A stretch of 64,000 nucleotides of DNA from assembly GCF_938002845.1 (NCBI RefSeq), contig NZ_CALKZP010000051.1:62001-126000 (forward strand), in the 5' to 3' direction. The DNA is from an uncultured Campylobacter sp. Its GTDB lineage: Bacteria > Campylobacterota > Campylobacteria > Campylobacterales > Campylobacteraceae. The position numbers and the translations under genes are program-made. How positions within the stretch are numbered: the stretch's first letter is position 1; every line of letters begins with the position of its first letter. The notes under the pieces were generated by a model. That model searched no databases and had not been told where the DNA came from. It worked only from the letters and a program-made list of their open reading frames with translations. This document shows, piece after piece, positions 7,842 through 17,185 of this stretch.

Positions 7842-8658
7842 TCAATAATTCATAATCAAAAGCTCGCTGCTGCTCTTTCGCGTTGCGGCATTATTAAGGC
7901 TGTAGCTGATCTTTAACTCCTTAAGATTGAAACCTTTATAAAGCTCTCGTATTAGCTCGCAATCGTTGTAGCTAAGCATAAATTTGCCTTTGATACCTCG
8001 TAAAATTTCAGCCAAAGCTTGGTGATCTTGCCTACTAAATCCGCCTGCCGTTTTGTAATAATTTTCGGTGCCGACGTACGGCGGATCTAAGTAAAAGAGG
8101 CTATCCTTGCTATCATACTCTTTTATAAGCTTCTCGTAACTTAAATTTTCGATCGTAGCGCGTCTAAGCCTACGCGAATAAACGCTAAAATCCCTATATG
8201 TATTCTTAGCGCCGCGACCTTTTGGCATAGCGAAGTGCTCACCCTTTGCGCCAAAGCTTGCCGCAATTTGGAAGTAGAAAAACGCCGCCGCTTCTGTCTT
8301 ATTGCGCGGTTTAAGCTTCCCTTGTTTGATTGCGTAAAATATCTCCCTGCTTCTTAAGAGCCCGTTAAGATACGAGTTTAAGCTCTGCGGTCTAGTTTGG
8401 ATTATTCGGTGTAGGTTTATGAGGTCGCCGTTTATATCGTTTAAAATTTCAATTTTACTTGGCTTCTTTCGGTAAAAAACCGATAGGGCCCCGCCGAATA
8501 CCTCAATATATTTTTGATGTGGAGCCATTAGAGGTATGATCTGCGCCGCTAGCTTGCTCTTGCCGCCCACCCAGGCAAAGGGAGCATGAAGGGGTTTAAA
8601 TTTTCCCCCCCCCCCCCATTTTTTTTGGGGTGTTATTCATATTATTTGAAAAACTCAT
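7842..8658 (-). CDS. Phase-variable D12-class adenine-N6 DNA methyltransferase
   Basis: The protein has the Dam/D12 motifs PFAWVGGKSKLA (SAM-binding motif I) and DPPYVG (catalytic motif IV), plus the FGGALSVFYRK region. The uninterrupted frame from the GTG at 8570 gives 242 aa. The natural start is probably the ATG at 8658, directly behind the stop of the upstream gene and served by GGAG. Between them is a run of 13 G on the coding strand (plus strand C 8605-8617). With 13 G the ATG frame (MSFSNNMNNTPKK) ends within five codons after the tract. With 14 or 11 G it joins the methyltransferase frame just before KFKPLHAPFAW. As sequenced the gene is therefore in an OFF state. Like mom in Mu, it lies at the late end of the phage and may protect phage DNA from restriction. 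Confidence 0.85.
8605..8617. repeat. Homopolymeric G13 tract (phase-variation tract)
   Basis: Thirteen C on the plus strand lie next to T8 (8619-8626). Poly-G tracts of 8 or more are the usual contingency loci of Campylobacter. This one lies in the 5' coding region of the methyltransferase. Confidence 0.85.
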
Positions 8659-9075
8659 TTATTCTCCTATCTGATTTGTTATCTGTACTGCGAATTCTTG
8701 CTCTTTTACGGCGGCAAGTAGTGCGCTCAAAGCCGCACGAGAGTCTTTCACTCCGCGCGCGCCCAAAGAGTTGCCCAGTAGCACGCAACCCTCGGTATTA
8801 CGCCCGGTATTGCCCGAATGGATCAAGATGCAGCGGCTTTTAGGTACCTGCTCGTTATATAGCAGCGGCAGACGAACTCTAAATTTTGGGCTATCGTGCC
8901 AGGCTATCTTATACCTTCCTTGCGGTATGCGTCTATCCATGCCGCTCTGCGTGGTATCGGGGCCCGCAGGCTCGCAGGTATATCCCTTTAGCACCTCTCG
9001 CCCCTCATCGCGTAATATGAAGCGCCCTAGCGTCATATCATCAATTTCCTTGAACCTAACGATTTCTAAGACCAT
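8659..9075 (-). CDS. DUF5675-family protein, possible cell-wall hydrolase
   Basis: This 138-aa protein contains the pattern RRIPQGRYKIAWHDSPKF and then ILIHSGNTGRNTEGCVLLG. The HSGN and TEGC residues recall the catalytic His/Cys arrangement of L,D-transpeptidase-like folds and fit the DUF5675 family seen in many phages. A lytic or peptidoglycan role would complete the lysis set, because no other endolysin is recognisable. AAGGAGGATTT precedes the ATG. Its stop codon abuts the phase-variable methyltransferase start, so the two are translationally coupled. Confidence 0.65.
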   Translation of the reverse strand: MVLEIVRFKEIDDMTLGRFILRDEGREVLKGYTCEPAGPDTTQSGMDRRIPQGRYKIAWHDSPKFRVRLPLLYNEQVPKSRCILIHSGNTGRNTEGCVLLGNSLGARGVKDSRAALSALLAAVKEQEFAVQITNQIGE

Positions 9076-9096
9076 AAATCCTCCTTAAATTTTGAT

Positions 9097-9243
9097 TTAA
9101 AAGCTAAATTTGTTTATAAATTTGACTTTTTTTATCGCCTCGCCAGTTTTGCGCACTAGCACCTTATATCCGCTACCTTGCTTCGGCGTGTCGCTTTTTA
9201 TTTGCGCGCGTATCATATTTTTTATCGTCTGCTTTAGTCCCAC
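9097..9243 (-). CDS. Small basic protein, 48 aa
   Basis: The start GTG overlaps the stop of the preceding gene (TAGTG). The translation is lysine-rich (KQTIKNMIRAQIKSDTPKQG and a C-terminal KKVKFINKFSF). No family is recognised. The tight overlap and open frame within the tail operon support coding. Confidence 0.5.
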   Translation of the reverse strand: MGLKQTIKNMIRAQIKSDTPKQGSGYKVLVRKTGEAIKKVKFINKFSF

Positions 9244-9596
9244 TAAAAATCCCACCTTTTTGCCGTTATATTTACGAATGCGCCGCTAGCCGTGACGCGA
9301 GTCTCTACCGCCGTGACGATAAATCTATCCTCTCCGGGTGCTGCAGGCACGCTATAACGGGGCATATCTATCTTTATGATATCGCCTGTGCGCACGCTTT
9401 GAAGCGGAGCACGCAGGCTAACCTCGCTTACGCGCGCGCCGTGGTCCAAAAAATACCTGCGGGCATAAGCCTCTATGACGCGCTCGTCCTGATCCAAATC
9501 GAGCTTTATTTGACCGTGCAGCTCGTCACTTCGATCAAATATAAACTTCACTGCTCCCCCGGCGCTTTTTTTCTCACTCCCTTTGATCTGTGTCAT
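9243..9596 (-). CDS. Phage distal-tail protein, unknown function
   Basis: This is a 117-aa protein when started at MTQIKG (9596), where ATGA overlaps the upstream stop and GGAGGAG is the ribosome binding site; an upstream in-frame start would add ten residues. It is beta-rich, with LHGQIKLDLDQDERVIEAYARRYF and a C-terminal RFIVTAVETRVTASG. Position late in the tail operon suggests a baseplate or hub component. The family is not recognised. Confidence 0.65.
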   Translation of the reverse strand: MTQIKGSEKKSAGGAVKFIFDRSDELHGQIKLDLDQDERVIEAYARRYFLDHGARVSEVSLRAPLQSVRTGDIIKIDMPRYSVPAAPGEDRFIVTAVETRVTASGAFVNITAKRWDF

Positions 9597-10753
9597 TTCT
9601 CCTCCTTCCAAGAATACCAATACCACTTTTTTAATGCCTCTAAATCATCTCCTTGCCAACGTGCGCCAGTCATATTATAGACGTATGCAGGAGCGTTATA
9701 ATCGTTCAAAAACAGATCCGCATCCAGTTTCTCGCGGATATTTTTATACCGACTAGGCGCTTGCAACCTGACAAATTCCTGGTACATAAGGCTTTCTATA
9801 GTTTTTTTCTTAGGGATTCTGCTTTGCGAAAAGATCCCTATGCCCCACCACCTTTCGTAATAATTTATGGTCCTATCATCCGCCCATAATACGATTTCGG
9901 TTAGCTCGTCTTTTAGAGTGATCTCCTCTTTGTAGGTATATTCACGCACCTTGCGAGCAAAGCCCACATCGCCGCGCGTTTCTAGCCCGATATAATATAT
10001 TTCCATCCGCAGTTTATTGCCTTTTTTAATTAGTAGGCTAAGTGCCGTCGTATAACCTGGAAGCGCAGGGTGTTCCAAGGCTTTATCCCCTAAAAGGGAG
10101 TGCAGGCCAACCATAGCTAAAAATTTCTTTTTTAGCGCACGCTTGGCTCGCTCGAAGCCGAAGGCTCTTTTAATGAAATTATCGCTTTTGCCTTGTGGAT
10201 TTTGGCAGAAAAAGACCCTATCGGTTTGAAGCATGCTTTTTATAGCTTTAAAGTAATCGCTACCTGTTCCCCTCTTTGCGAAATCAAGAAAAGGCGAGAG
10301 TCTAGTCGTACTTCCGTCGCCATTTGGGATTAAGAAGAAATCCTCTTTGCTTAAGATAAAGCGAAATATCTCCTTTATGCGGATCTTATATCCGTCATCG
10401 CAGATAATTACGAGGTTGTCAGGCCTTGGATCGTAGGTATCGTGATACTGCCTGCGACCGCCTGCGTCTGTTGCGATAGATACGAACTCGACAATATCTT
10501 CGTAGTTTTTTATCGGCCACCAACCTCCTGTGTCTAAATAATAGCGGTATTCTCCTAAAGAATAGGCGTCATAGCTCTGCCCTACTGGTTTTTTATTATG
10601 TCCGGGCTTTTTGCCGCCTAGAGGCACGAGATATGCACCTTGCAGTGCCTTATAGTATTTCCTGCTAACCGCGCCATTAATGAGTTCAAGCTTGATCCAC
10701 TCTTTGGTCTGCCCCCTATATCCGCCATTGCTTTCGTCTGCTATAAACTCCAT
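9593..10753 (-). CDS. Phage tail-region protein, 386 aa, unknown
   Basis: This is a large aromatic-rich soluble protein with no recognised domain. It follows the 204-aa protein by one base and overlaps the next start by ATGA. Position at the distal end of the tail operon fits a receptor-binding or tail-tip protein, but no fibre repeats are visible. Confidence 0.7.
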   Translation of the reverse strand: MEFIADESNGGYRGQTKEWIKLELINGAVSRKYYKALQGAYLVPLGGKKPGHNKKPVGQSYDAYSLGEYRYYLDTGGWWPIKNYEDIVEFVSIATDAGGRRQYHDTYDPRPDNLVIICDDGYKIRIKEIFRFILSKEDFFLIPNGDGSTTRLSPFLDFAKRGTGSDYFKAIKSMLQTDRVFFCQNPQGKSDNFIKRAFGFERAKRALKKKFLAMVGLHSLLGDKALEHPALPGYTTALSLLIKKGNKLRMEIYYIGLETRGDVGFARKVREYTYKEEITLKDELTEIVLWADDRTINYYERWWGIGIFSQSRIPKKKTIESLMYQEFVRLQAPSRYKNIREKLDADLFLNDYNAPAYVYNMTGARWQGDDLEALKKWYWYSWKEEK

Positions 10754-10754
10754 C

Positions 10755-11369
10755 TTAGCCCCACATCAGCAAAATACTCATGTTTTTATAAATATCGCCG
10801 CGACTGTCAGTAAGCTCTACGCTAATGGGTGTAGGCGAGTTGCAATCTCCTATATCTTTCAGCCAAAAAATTTCCTCTTTTTCGGAAGGTTTTTCGCCTG
10901 AAAAGGTAAGATTGCCAGCACTATCTACGGCTTCAAGGCGATATGCCTCACTGCCTCTATTATTGACAAAAAATAGCGGAGTTTTGAAGCTATAAAGCGT
11001 TATGGAGGGATTTTGTGCATCGGGCGAAGATGAATACTTTACTAGCCCAAGTAGTATAGTTATATCTTTTTCGCCTAGCTTTCCCCCCTCTAATATATTG
11101 ATCCTGCCTTGAAAGGCGTCCTCATCAAAATTCAGTAAGGTCGAATAGTCTCTACCACCTATCACGGCACAATATACCCTAGCTACGGGATTTATTGCTT
11201 TCGCCCAGACGATGAAGCGCCCTCTAGGACCTATGGCACCGCCTTTCGTACGTCCATTAAAAATACTAGAGCTTAGGCTAAAATCTAAATTCCGATCTTC
11301 TGAATTTAGCTTCAACGCCTTTTCGCAGGCGGCATCTTTATACATCATTACGTCAAATGTTTCAGCCAT
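10755..11369 (-). CDS. Phage tail-region protein, 204 aa, unknown
   Basis: The protein begins MAETFDVMMYKDAACEKALK and appears beta-rich. Its opening (short peptide, then YKDAACEKAL) resembles the start of the 193-aa protein at 13082-13663 (EFYKDKECTQRV), so the two may be paralogous tail decoration or tip subunits. No known family is recognised. Confidence 0.65.
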   Translation of the reverse strand: MAETFDVMMYKDAACEKALKLNSEDRNLDFSLSSSIFNGRTKGGAIGPRGRFIVWAKAINPVARVYCAVIGGRDYSTLLNFDEDAFQGRINILEGGKLGEKDITILLGLVKYSSSPDAQNPSITLYSFKTPLFFVNNRGSEAYRLEAVDSAGNLTFSGEKPSEKEEIFWLKDIGDCNSPTPISVELTDSRGDIYKNMSILLMWG

Positions 11370-11371
11370 CT

Positions 11372-12748
11372 TTAATCCTTCTCTTTAATTTCATTGAAAT
11401 CGCAGCTAAATTCGTTTGCGAAATAGCCGATATTCATTGTTTTCTCTAACTTTCCGTCTAAATATAGCTCTAGCTTATAAGCTCCGTAATCGCTAAATTT
11501 AATCTCCACCTCCCCGAAAGGATCGGCACTAAAGCTTTGCGTGCCGAGCTTAAAGCTGGCGTGCGCGATAAGCGCACTATCTACGTCAAAATCACGCATC
11601 AGGCTAAAGGTATGGGTATAGCCTTTAGGATAAAACTTCGTAATCTCGTATTTATGCAAATGATCTATTTGCAAATTTTTATACTCCGCTTTGATGCTTA
11701 ATGCAGAGGGTAGGTCGCGAGCAGGGCATACGAAAAGATAGATATTGCTTTCATAAGCTACCTTTAGCGTTCCGCTTAAAGGGCCCTCGAAGCAAAGCAC
11801 ATTATCTTTATAGATATTGCCGTGCTGCTCTTGCGCCGTTTGCTTGCTAAATTGCAGCGGCGTTCCGTCAAGGCTTACAGCTATTAGTCTTTTAACAAAG
11901 CCCGTAAGCTTTACGCAGATATCCTCGCTTAGCTCAAACTCCTCCACCGCGCGATAATCGGCAAAAAATGAGGCATCGGGCACGTTTAGACCAATATCTT
12001 TCGCCTCCCAAGCGGGGGTTGCGAAAATTTTACCTACCGCGCGAAGCGGAGAGATTACGTAAACATCGCCATTTTCGTCGTCCTTATATCTTAAAACCTC
12101 CCTCGGGGTTACCGGATGGGGATCGGGATCGATTACCGCAGTAAGCCCGGCTTCGGAATAGATATCCTCGTTTTTATCGTTAAAAATTATCGTATCGATG
12201 TTTTGCGGTGCGCTAAGGCTAAGATTAAAATCTATTATATTATCCTCGTTAAACTCCGCCGCGCTCACGGCGGGTTTAGCGATATAAAATTTATCGCTTA
12301 TGAAAATTCCTAGATCGTTCGCCCAAAAGCTAAGCCCTATGCCCTCTAGTGCTCCGGCTAGCGACGATGCATCCGAATACGAAAGCCCCGTTAGCGGCGT
12401 ATCTTGTGGTGCATCGCAAAGAAAGCTTACTTTATCTGTAAGAGAGGCGAGATCCTTTAGGCTGGATATATTTTGCGGCAAACGAAGCGGGGTTTTAGCG
12501 ACAAGCTTTTTAAAATTTGCATCTATGCTTAAAACTTCGCTCACCTCAAAAAGGCAATCTTTGAAATGCGAGCAGCTGATTAAAATTTCATCTATCGGGG
12601 CGGATAGAGAGGATGAGGCGATTTTCAAAGATGCCGTCGCTTGCAGCTCGCCTTCCTCGCTACAAATGCTAAGCTCACTGATGCCACGAAGCTCGCTTTT
12701 TATGCCATCTCTGAAAGCAAAGACCTTAAAGCCGTATTCTACTACCAT
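11372..12748 (-). CDS. Phage tail protein, 458 aa, possibly hub-like
   Basis: This is a long beta-rich protein without a recognised signature. It lies two genes downstream of the 193-aa protein and overlaps the upstream 115-aa gene by 7 bp. Siphovirus order (tape measure, then distal tail, hub, tip) makes a baseplate hub or distal-tail role likely by position only. Confidence 0.65.
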   Translation of the reverse strand: MVVEYGFKVFAFRDGIKSELRGISELSICSEEGELQATASLKIASSSLSAPIDEILISCSHFKDCLFEVSEVLSIDANFKKLVAKTPLRLPQNISSLKDLASLTDKVSFLCDAPQDTPLTGLSYSDASSLAGALEGIGLSFWANDLGIFISDKFYIAKPAVSAAEFNEDNIIDFNLSLSAPQNIDTIIFNDKNEDIYSEAGLTAVIDPDPHPVTPREVLRYKDDENGDVYVISPLRAVGKIFATPAWEAKDIGLNVPDASFFADYRAVEEFELSEDICVKLTGFVKRLIAVSLDGTPLQFSKQTAQEQHGNIYKDNVLCFEGPLSGTLKVAYESNIYLFVCPARDLPSALSIKAEYKNLQIDHLHKYEITKFYPKGYTHTFSLMRDFDVDSALIAHASFKLGTQSFSADPFGEVEIKFSDYGAYKLELYLDGKLEKTMNIGYFANEFSCDFNEIKEKD

Positions 12749-13089
12749 TGCTCCACCCTTTTATAAATCAAAGAAGTGGGGCGGTAAGCTCTATTTCTCC
12801 AGCAAAAAGCAAGCGTTTTTGAGTGAATATCGGACTTTAAAATAAAGCTTTCCTCGATTTTAGAGCTATAAATTTTTGCCTTATATACGGCTAGTTTAAA
12901 GTCGTATTGCGCACTTCCTTTCTTATCGCCGTTGGTAGCTAGATGAAAATTCGCGGCAACGCTACCTTGGCGAATGACCCCTTTTGGTATATATATCTCA
13001 GGCCTTATATCCGTATATCTTTCAATATAGCTCGTATATACGCGGTCTTGCGAGATTTCTACCTTATAGTTTAGATCCAACTTATGCAT
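12742..13089 (-). CDS. Phage tail-region protein, 115 aa, unknown
   Basis: This is a small basic, tyrosine-rich protein overlapping both neighbours by 7-8 bp, which supports operon coding. No domain is recognised. Confidence 0.6.
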   Translation of the reverse strand: MHKLDLNYKVEISQDRVYTSYIERYTDIRPEIYIPKGVIRQGSVAANFHLATNGDKKGSAQYDFKLAVYKAKIYSSKIEESFILKSDIHSKTLAFCWRNRAYRPTSLIYKRVEQW

Positions 13090-13663
13090 TACCGCTCCAA
13101 TATGCCGCTATATAGTATCTAAGGCTAACACCCTTTGAGACATCGGCAAAACTGACTCGCCTAACGAGCTTAACGGCATGTACCGCTTCGCTCGCCGTAG
13201 CTTTGTCCGCAACCAAAGGAAGTAGCTTAAAAGCAAACTCCCCCTTTTTGATATATGAGAGATCTTCCTCATCGGTAAATTTTATTTTGTTTCCCTCTAT
13301 CCTATCTACCCGAAGGGGATTTTGCGAGCCGGAAAAAGCATAGCACTCACCAACGACAAGCGGTGCAGAGCCGCTTATCGGGCTAAGCTCCAGCGCATCC
13401 TTGCCTTCGCTTGTAACCTCAAATATTTTCATATCAACGCCCCCAGCGTTTAAGCCTAGATATTCAATCTTACGCTTATCATAAAGTAGCGTTACGTGCG
13501 GATAAAAGGTAGCGGCAAGATCCGTAATCTTTGCATAAATCGTCATTTCGTCGGTTTTAGTCGAGGGGGTAAAGATCGAAATTCTAGGACTTGGAAGTAA
13601 GTTATCTCCCGTTCCTACTCTTTGCGTGCACTCTTTGTCCTTATAAAATTCAATTCCCGCCAT
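13082..13663 (-). CDS. Phage tail-region protein, 193 aa, unknown
   Basis: A beta-rich protein beginning MAGIEFYKDKECTQRV, with AAGGAG upstream. Its N-terminal pattern is similar to the 204-aa protein further downstream. It could be a distal-tail component; the family is unrecognised. Confidence 0.65.
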   Translation of the reverse strand: MAGIEFYKDKECTQRVGTGDNLLPSPRISIFTPSTKTDEMTIYAKITDLAATFYPHVTLLYDKRKIEYLGLNAGGVDMKIFEVTSEGKDALELSPISGSAPLVVGECYAFSGSQNPLRVDRIEGNKIKFTDEEDLSYIKKGEFAFKLLPLVADKATASEAVHAVKLVRRVSFADVSKGVSLRYYIAAYWSGNA

Positions 13664-13743
13664 TTTTGACTCCTTTATATTTTAATTTCTCGGGCGAGCT
13701 AGGAAGCCCCCGCCGTTTTTGAAAATTTCACTTCTCAAAATTT

Positions 13744-14112
13744 TTAAACCTCTTTGAATTTAAGCGTCAGATAAAAGAGCGGCTCTGCGCTTTTAAAGAG
13801 CGGCTCTGCGCTCACCGCAGCATCCGTATAATCAAACCTTGCTCTGATTTGCCCCGTATCAGTTAGCAGCACAAGCTCGTTATCAGCAGAGCTTTCAGCT
13901 AGAGCGATTAGGGCATCTATGCAGGCTTTGCTTTGCCATGCGATCTCATCACTGGAAAATACGAGGGCTCTGTTTTTGCGCTCCCTTAAAAATACTATCT
14001 CCGCTCCGCTTATAGCGGTCTCACTTGCCGCGGTTAGCGAATAATTTCTAAACTCGTCTTGTAAAAACAAAGGCTCGTCGAGTTTTACGTTTTCTACGGC
14101 TTTTAATCTCAT
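13744..14112 (-). CDS. Phage protein downstream of the tape measure, 122 aa
   Basis: It overlaps the tape-measure stop by ATGA. A near-perfect short tandem duplication gives the peptide repeat AEPLFKSAEPLF near the C-terminus (DNA about 13771-13811). In siphoviruses this position is often a distal-tail adaptor. The family is not recognised. Confidence 0.65.
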   Translation of the reverse strand: MRLKAVENVKLDEPLFLQDEFRNYSLTAASETAISGAEIVFLRERKNRALVFSSDEIAWQSKACIDALIALAESSADNELVLLTDTGQIRARFDYTDAAVSAEPLFKSAEPLFYLTLKFKEV

Positions 14113-17100
14113 ACTCCGGCTCCTTTTAGATACCTTTGAAGCGCTGCTGCGGTATCTTCGTCGGTTTGAGCTTTGTAGCTCGCCCCGCCTAGATTGAAGT
14201 TTAAATTTACGTTTTTAGCAGCAGCGGCATTCGGCTTTATAAACTCGGCGGCATAACCCTCTATGTTTAGACCCTGCTTCGCTCTGGATAATAGATCCTC
14301 GGCAAGAGCGCGGAAGTTTGTAAAATAATCGTTCCCTTTAATCTTAAAAAATCCCGGATATTGCTTATTCCATGACCTAACGGCGTCAAGCCCGTTTCTA
14401 AAAAGCTTTTTGTCGATCATCTCATAAAATTTATCGGAGAGCCTATTGGCTAGCCTCCTAACGTCTGCGGAGCTTATGCTCATATCTATTCTTTGCATAA
14501 ACTCGCTGTTTTGGCGAGCTAATACAAGCCCGCCGCTAGCGAAGCGAGCTAGCTTCTCTTTTGGGATCGCCCTAGCGTTTAGCCTTGCAAAAAATTTAGC
14601 ACCGTAGTAGTCTACGGCTCTGACGTTTTGGATAAACTCACCTCTGCTTAGTAGCGCAGGCACATCATCCCTGCCTGCGGCATCATGTCCGGCGATCTTG
14701 CCGCTATATCGCCTAAAAAGTTCCACCGCTCCGCCGCTAGCGAAAGCTGCGGCATTTGTGCCTTTAATTTTACCTCCGCCTATGGTTTTGACATGGATCG
14801 TATGAACCGATGATGTGGGCCTTTTAAGTGCCTCGATCGTCTTTTGCGCCGCCTTGGCGTCCGGATCGATCGTATGGATGCTTGAGCTTGGAGCTTGCAG
14901 GCTCTTTTTCGCTTCCTGAGCCGCCGCGTCGTCCGCGGTTATTTTGATGCTAGCTCCTCCGTTCATTGCGCCTTTAAGCTCGGCGATTTTGGTTTTTACT
15001 TCCTCAAACCCCTCGGCGCTAAAATCTATCTTGCCCTCTGCAGCTCTTTGTTTTAGTGCAATTAGCTCGTTGTAGAGTGCTTTTTCACTCTGCAAGCTAG
15101 CCTCTACCGCCGCTTTTTCGGCGGCAATATTTGCCATCTTGGCGTCATGAGCAGCAAGATCGGCGTTCTTTTGCATCTCGTTTGCGCTTAGATTTAGCGC
15201 CAAAATTTCATTTACCGTATTTTTATAATCCGCGGCTCTATTGATAGTCTGCGCATTTTTGCCGCTTCCTAGGCTCTTTTGCGCTCCTAGGCTATCGTTG
15301 ATTTTCGCTGCTTGATCGGCATAGCGCTTGAAGCTTTCCAGATCTTTATTATTGAGCGCTTCTTTGGCTGCGCTAAGTGAGCGGGATAGGGCCAAGCGGT
15401 CATCGTTGAATTTCGCCTCTTCGCTCATCCCCGCTTGATTGGCTAGGCGGATTTTTTCTGCAGCGCTAAATTCCAAGCTCTCACGGCTGTGGGCGTATTT
15501 CTCCTCTATGCCCACCCGCTGCTGCGCCATCTTTTCTAGCTGCGAGTTATAGCTTTGCTCCTTTGCAAGCAGCGTTGCGATAGTGCGGTCATGACTTTTT
15601 ATACGCGCATCGGCATCTTTTAAAAACTCGTTTAAAACCCTTTTATTGTCATTTATAATCGCGTTATTTGCAGCCTCGCGCGCATCCACCATAGAGGTAA
15701 GACCCTGCTTAAGTCTCTCTATTTGATTGATCTGCAGTTCAATCTGATTTTTTGCGTCCGCTTCTACAACCTTATCAAGCCTTACCTCTTTTAGTCCCTC
15801 AAGGCTTGCTCTAAGCCCTCTAAGCGCTTCATCTGCGGCGGCTATCCCTTTTGCGGCAGCTTCCGTGCTTAAATTTTCATTTTTGCCTAGGTTCCATACA
15901 TTGCCCGTCTTTTCTAATTCTACGCCTAAATTCGCTAAGCTGTTGCGAAAATCATTGGTATTTTGCGTCGCTTTAAGCATATAGGAAGGTAGGTCAAATT
16001 TAAGATTTGCGGGGATATAAAATATGCTATTGAAAGCCTCGGCGAGTTCCCCGAGCCCCTTTGCCGCGGTAGAAAAAACTCCTGCATCCTTTTCTCCGGC
16101 AAGCCAATCAGGCATAGCTATATCGCTTAAAGCGGAGGCTGCTTTTATAAGCGAGCCTATGGAGTTTGCAAGCAGCGCCGCGGCATTAGCGGCAGCTTCG
16201 AAGGTATCTTTGTTGAAAATACCGCTTGCGATCTCATTTATACCCTCGCCGAAGCTCGCTAAGGCCTGCCTAAGCGTCGCATCATTTGAGAGATACTCAT
16301 TTATTTCTGCAAAAGAGTTTTTAAGCCCCTCAAACAAAGGCTTAGTAGCCTCTCCTTGTAGCTCCGCCATACTTGCTTTATAGGAGCTTACCAGGGCTTC
16401 AAATTTCGGAGCGCTAAAGGAAGCCTGCTCGCCGAAAATTTTAAGCTTTTCGTTCATCACGTCGAAAAACGAGCCGTTTTCTATTGCCGCCTTTAGACTT
16501 TCGGTTTGAAGCCCCAAGGATTTTAAAAATCGTCCGAAGTCCGTATTTGTTTGGATAATGCCTGCGCCCACGCTATCTAGCGTCGCTTTTAGCGAGTTTA
16601 CGTCAGCCCCCGAGCTTTGGGCTGCGTATGAGATATTTCGAAATAGCGCGAGAGCCTTTTCTAGGCTCATATTTGAGCTAGCGGTAGAATAAAAGCTCGT
16701 AAACATCGCGGCTAGATCGCTGGAGCTGAAATCAAGCTCGCTATCGAGCTTTTTAAGCTCCTCAAGAGCCGCGCTCGCCTTTTGTCCGCTAAGCTTCCAT
16801 TTCTCGAAAGGATCTAGCTTGCCGCTTTTTTCTGCGACGTTTATCAGGCTTCTTAATCTAGCGTTTAAATTTTCTACGGTGGTATTATTCTCAAGCCCGG
16901 CGGCGATAAACTCTCTAACGCCCTGAGTAGCGCTAGATATAACCGAGCTAAGCCCGCGCAGCGAGATCGTAAGATTCGCAAACGCGTCGGATTTGATCCC
17001 GTCTATCGCGCTTTTTAACGCGCCCGTGCTTTTGCTCGCCTTTTGCGCGGCAGTCTCTACGTCCGATAGCCCCTTTTTGACCTTTTCCGCACCGCTAGCG

Positions 17101-17138
17101 TCCGCTTCGACGCCTATTTTTATTTTTAGATCGTCCAT
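14109..17138 (-). CDS. Tail tape measure protein
   Basis: At 1009 aa this is the longest gene of the phage. The N-terminus (MDDLKIKIGVEADASGAEKVKKGL) is characteristic of tape-measure proteins. Long alanine- and lysine-rich coiled-coil stretches follow, with hydrophobic segments around residues 270-350. At about 1.5 angstrom per residue the tail would be near 150 nm (rule of thumb). The preceding leftward gene is the frameshifted chaperone. Length and position make this assignment strong. The size and the absence of a sheath gene point to a non-contractile tail. Confidence 0.88.
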   Translation of the reverse strand: MDDLKIKIGVEADASGAEKVKKGLSDVETAAQKASKSTGALKSAIDGIKSDAFANLTISLRGLSSVISSATQGVREFIAAGLENNTTVENLNARLRSLINVAEKSGKLDPFEKWKLSGQKASAALEELKKLDSELDFSSSDLAAMFTSFYSTASSNMSLEKALALFRNISYAAQSSGADVNSLKATLDSVGAGIIQTNTDFGRFLKSLGLQTESLKAAIENGSFFDVMNEKLKIFGEQASFSAPKFEALVSSYKASMAELQGEATKPLFEGLKNSFAEINEYLSNDATLRQALASFGEGINEIASGIFNKDTFEAAANAAALLANSIGSLIKAASALSDIAMPDWLAGEKDAGVFSTAAKGLGELAEAFNSIFYIPANLKFDLPSYMLKATQNTNDFRNSLANLGVELEKTGNVWNLGKNENLSTEAAAKGIAAADEALRGLRASLEGLKEVRLDKVVEADAKNQIELQINQIERLKQGLTSMVDAREAANNAIINDNKRVLNEFLKDADARIKSHDRTIATLLAKEQSYNSQLEKMAQQRVGIEEKYAHSRESLEFSAAEKIRLANQAGMSEEAKFNDDRLALSRSLSAAKEALNNKDLESFKRYADQAAKINDSLGAQKSLGSGKNAQTINRAADYKNTVNEILALNLSANEMQKNADLAAHDAKMANIAAEKAAVEASLQSEKALYNELIALKQRAAEGKIDFSAEGFEEVKTKIAELKGAMNGGASIKITADDAAAQEAKKSLQAPSSSIHTIDPDAKAAQKTIEALKRPTSSVHTIHVKTIGGGKIKGTNAAAFASGGAVELFRRYSGKIAGHDAAGRDDVPALLSRGEFIQNVRAVDYYGAKFFARLNARAIPKEKLARFASGGLVLARQNSEFMQRIDMSISSADVRRLANRLSDKFYEMIDKKLFRNGLDAVRSWNKQYPGFFKIKGNDYFTNFRALAEDLLSRAKQGLNIEGYAAEFIKPNAAAAKNVNLNFNLGGASYKAQTDEDTAAALQRYLKGAGV

Positions 17139-17158
17139 ACTATCCTCTTAAATTTTGA

Positions 17159-17164
17159 TATAAT
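17159..17164 (+). promoter_or_regulatory. Extended -10 promoter of an antisense single gene
   Basis: The sequence TGATATAAT (TGn plus perfect TATAAT) lies 22 bp before the ATG of the lone plus-strand gene. No good -35 is visible, which is usual for extended -10 and Campylobacter promoters. Confidence 0.5.
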
Positions 17165-17185
17165 ATGCCGCTAAAAGGAGCGGCT

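Noticed and set aside
8605..8617. The poly-C run as a sequencing error in a broken gene
   Set aside because: Long G/C tracts are typical of Campylobacter contingency genes, and one added base restores a full enzyme. Real phase variation is the better explanation, though read-level checking is needed.
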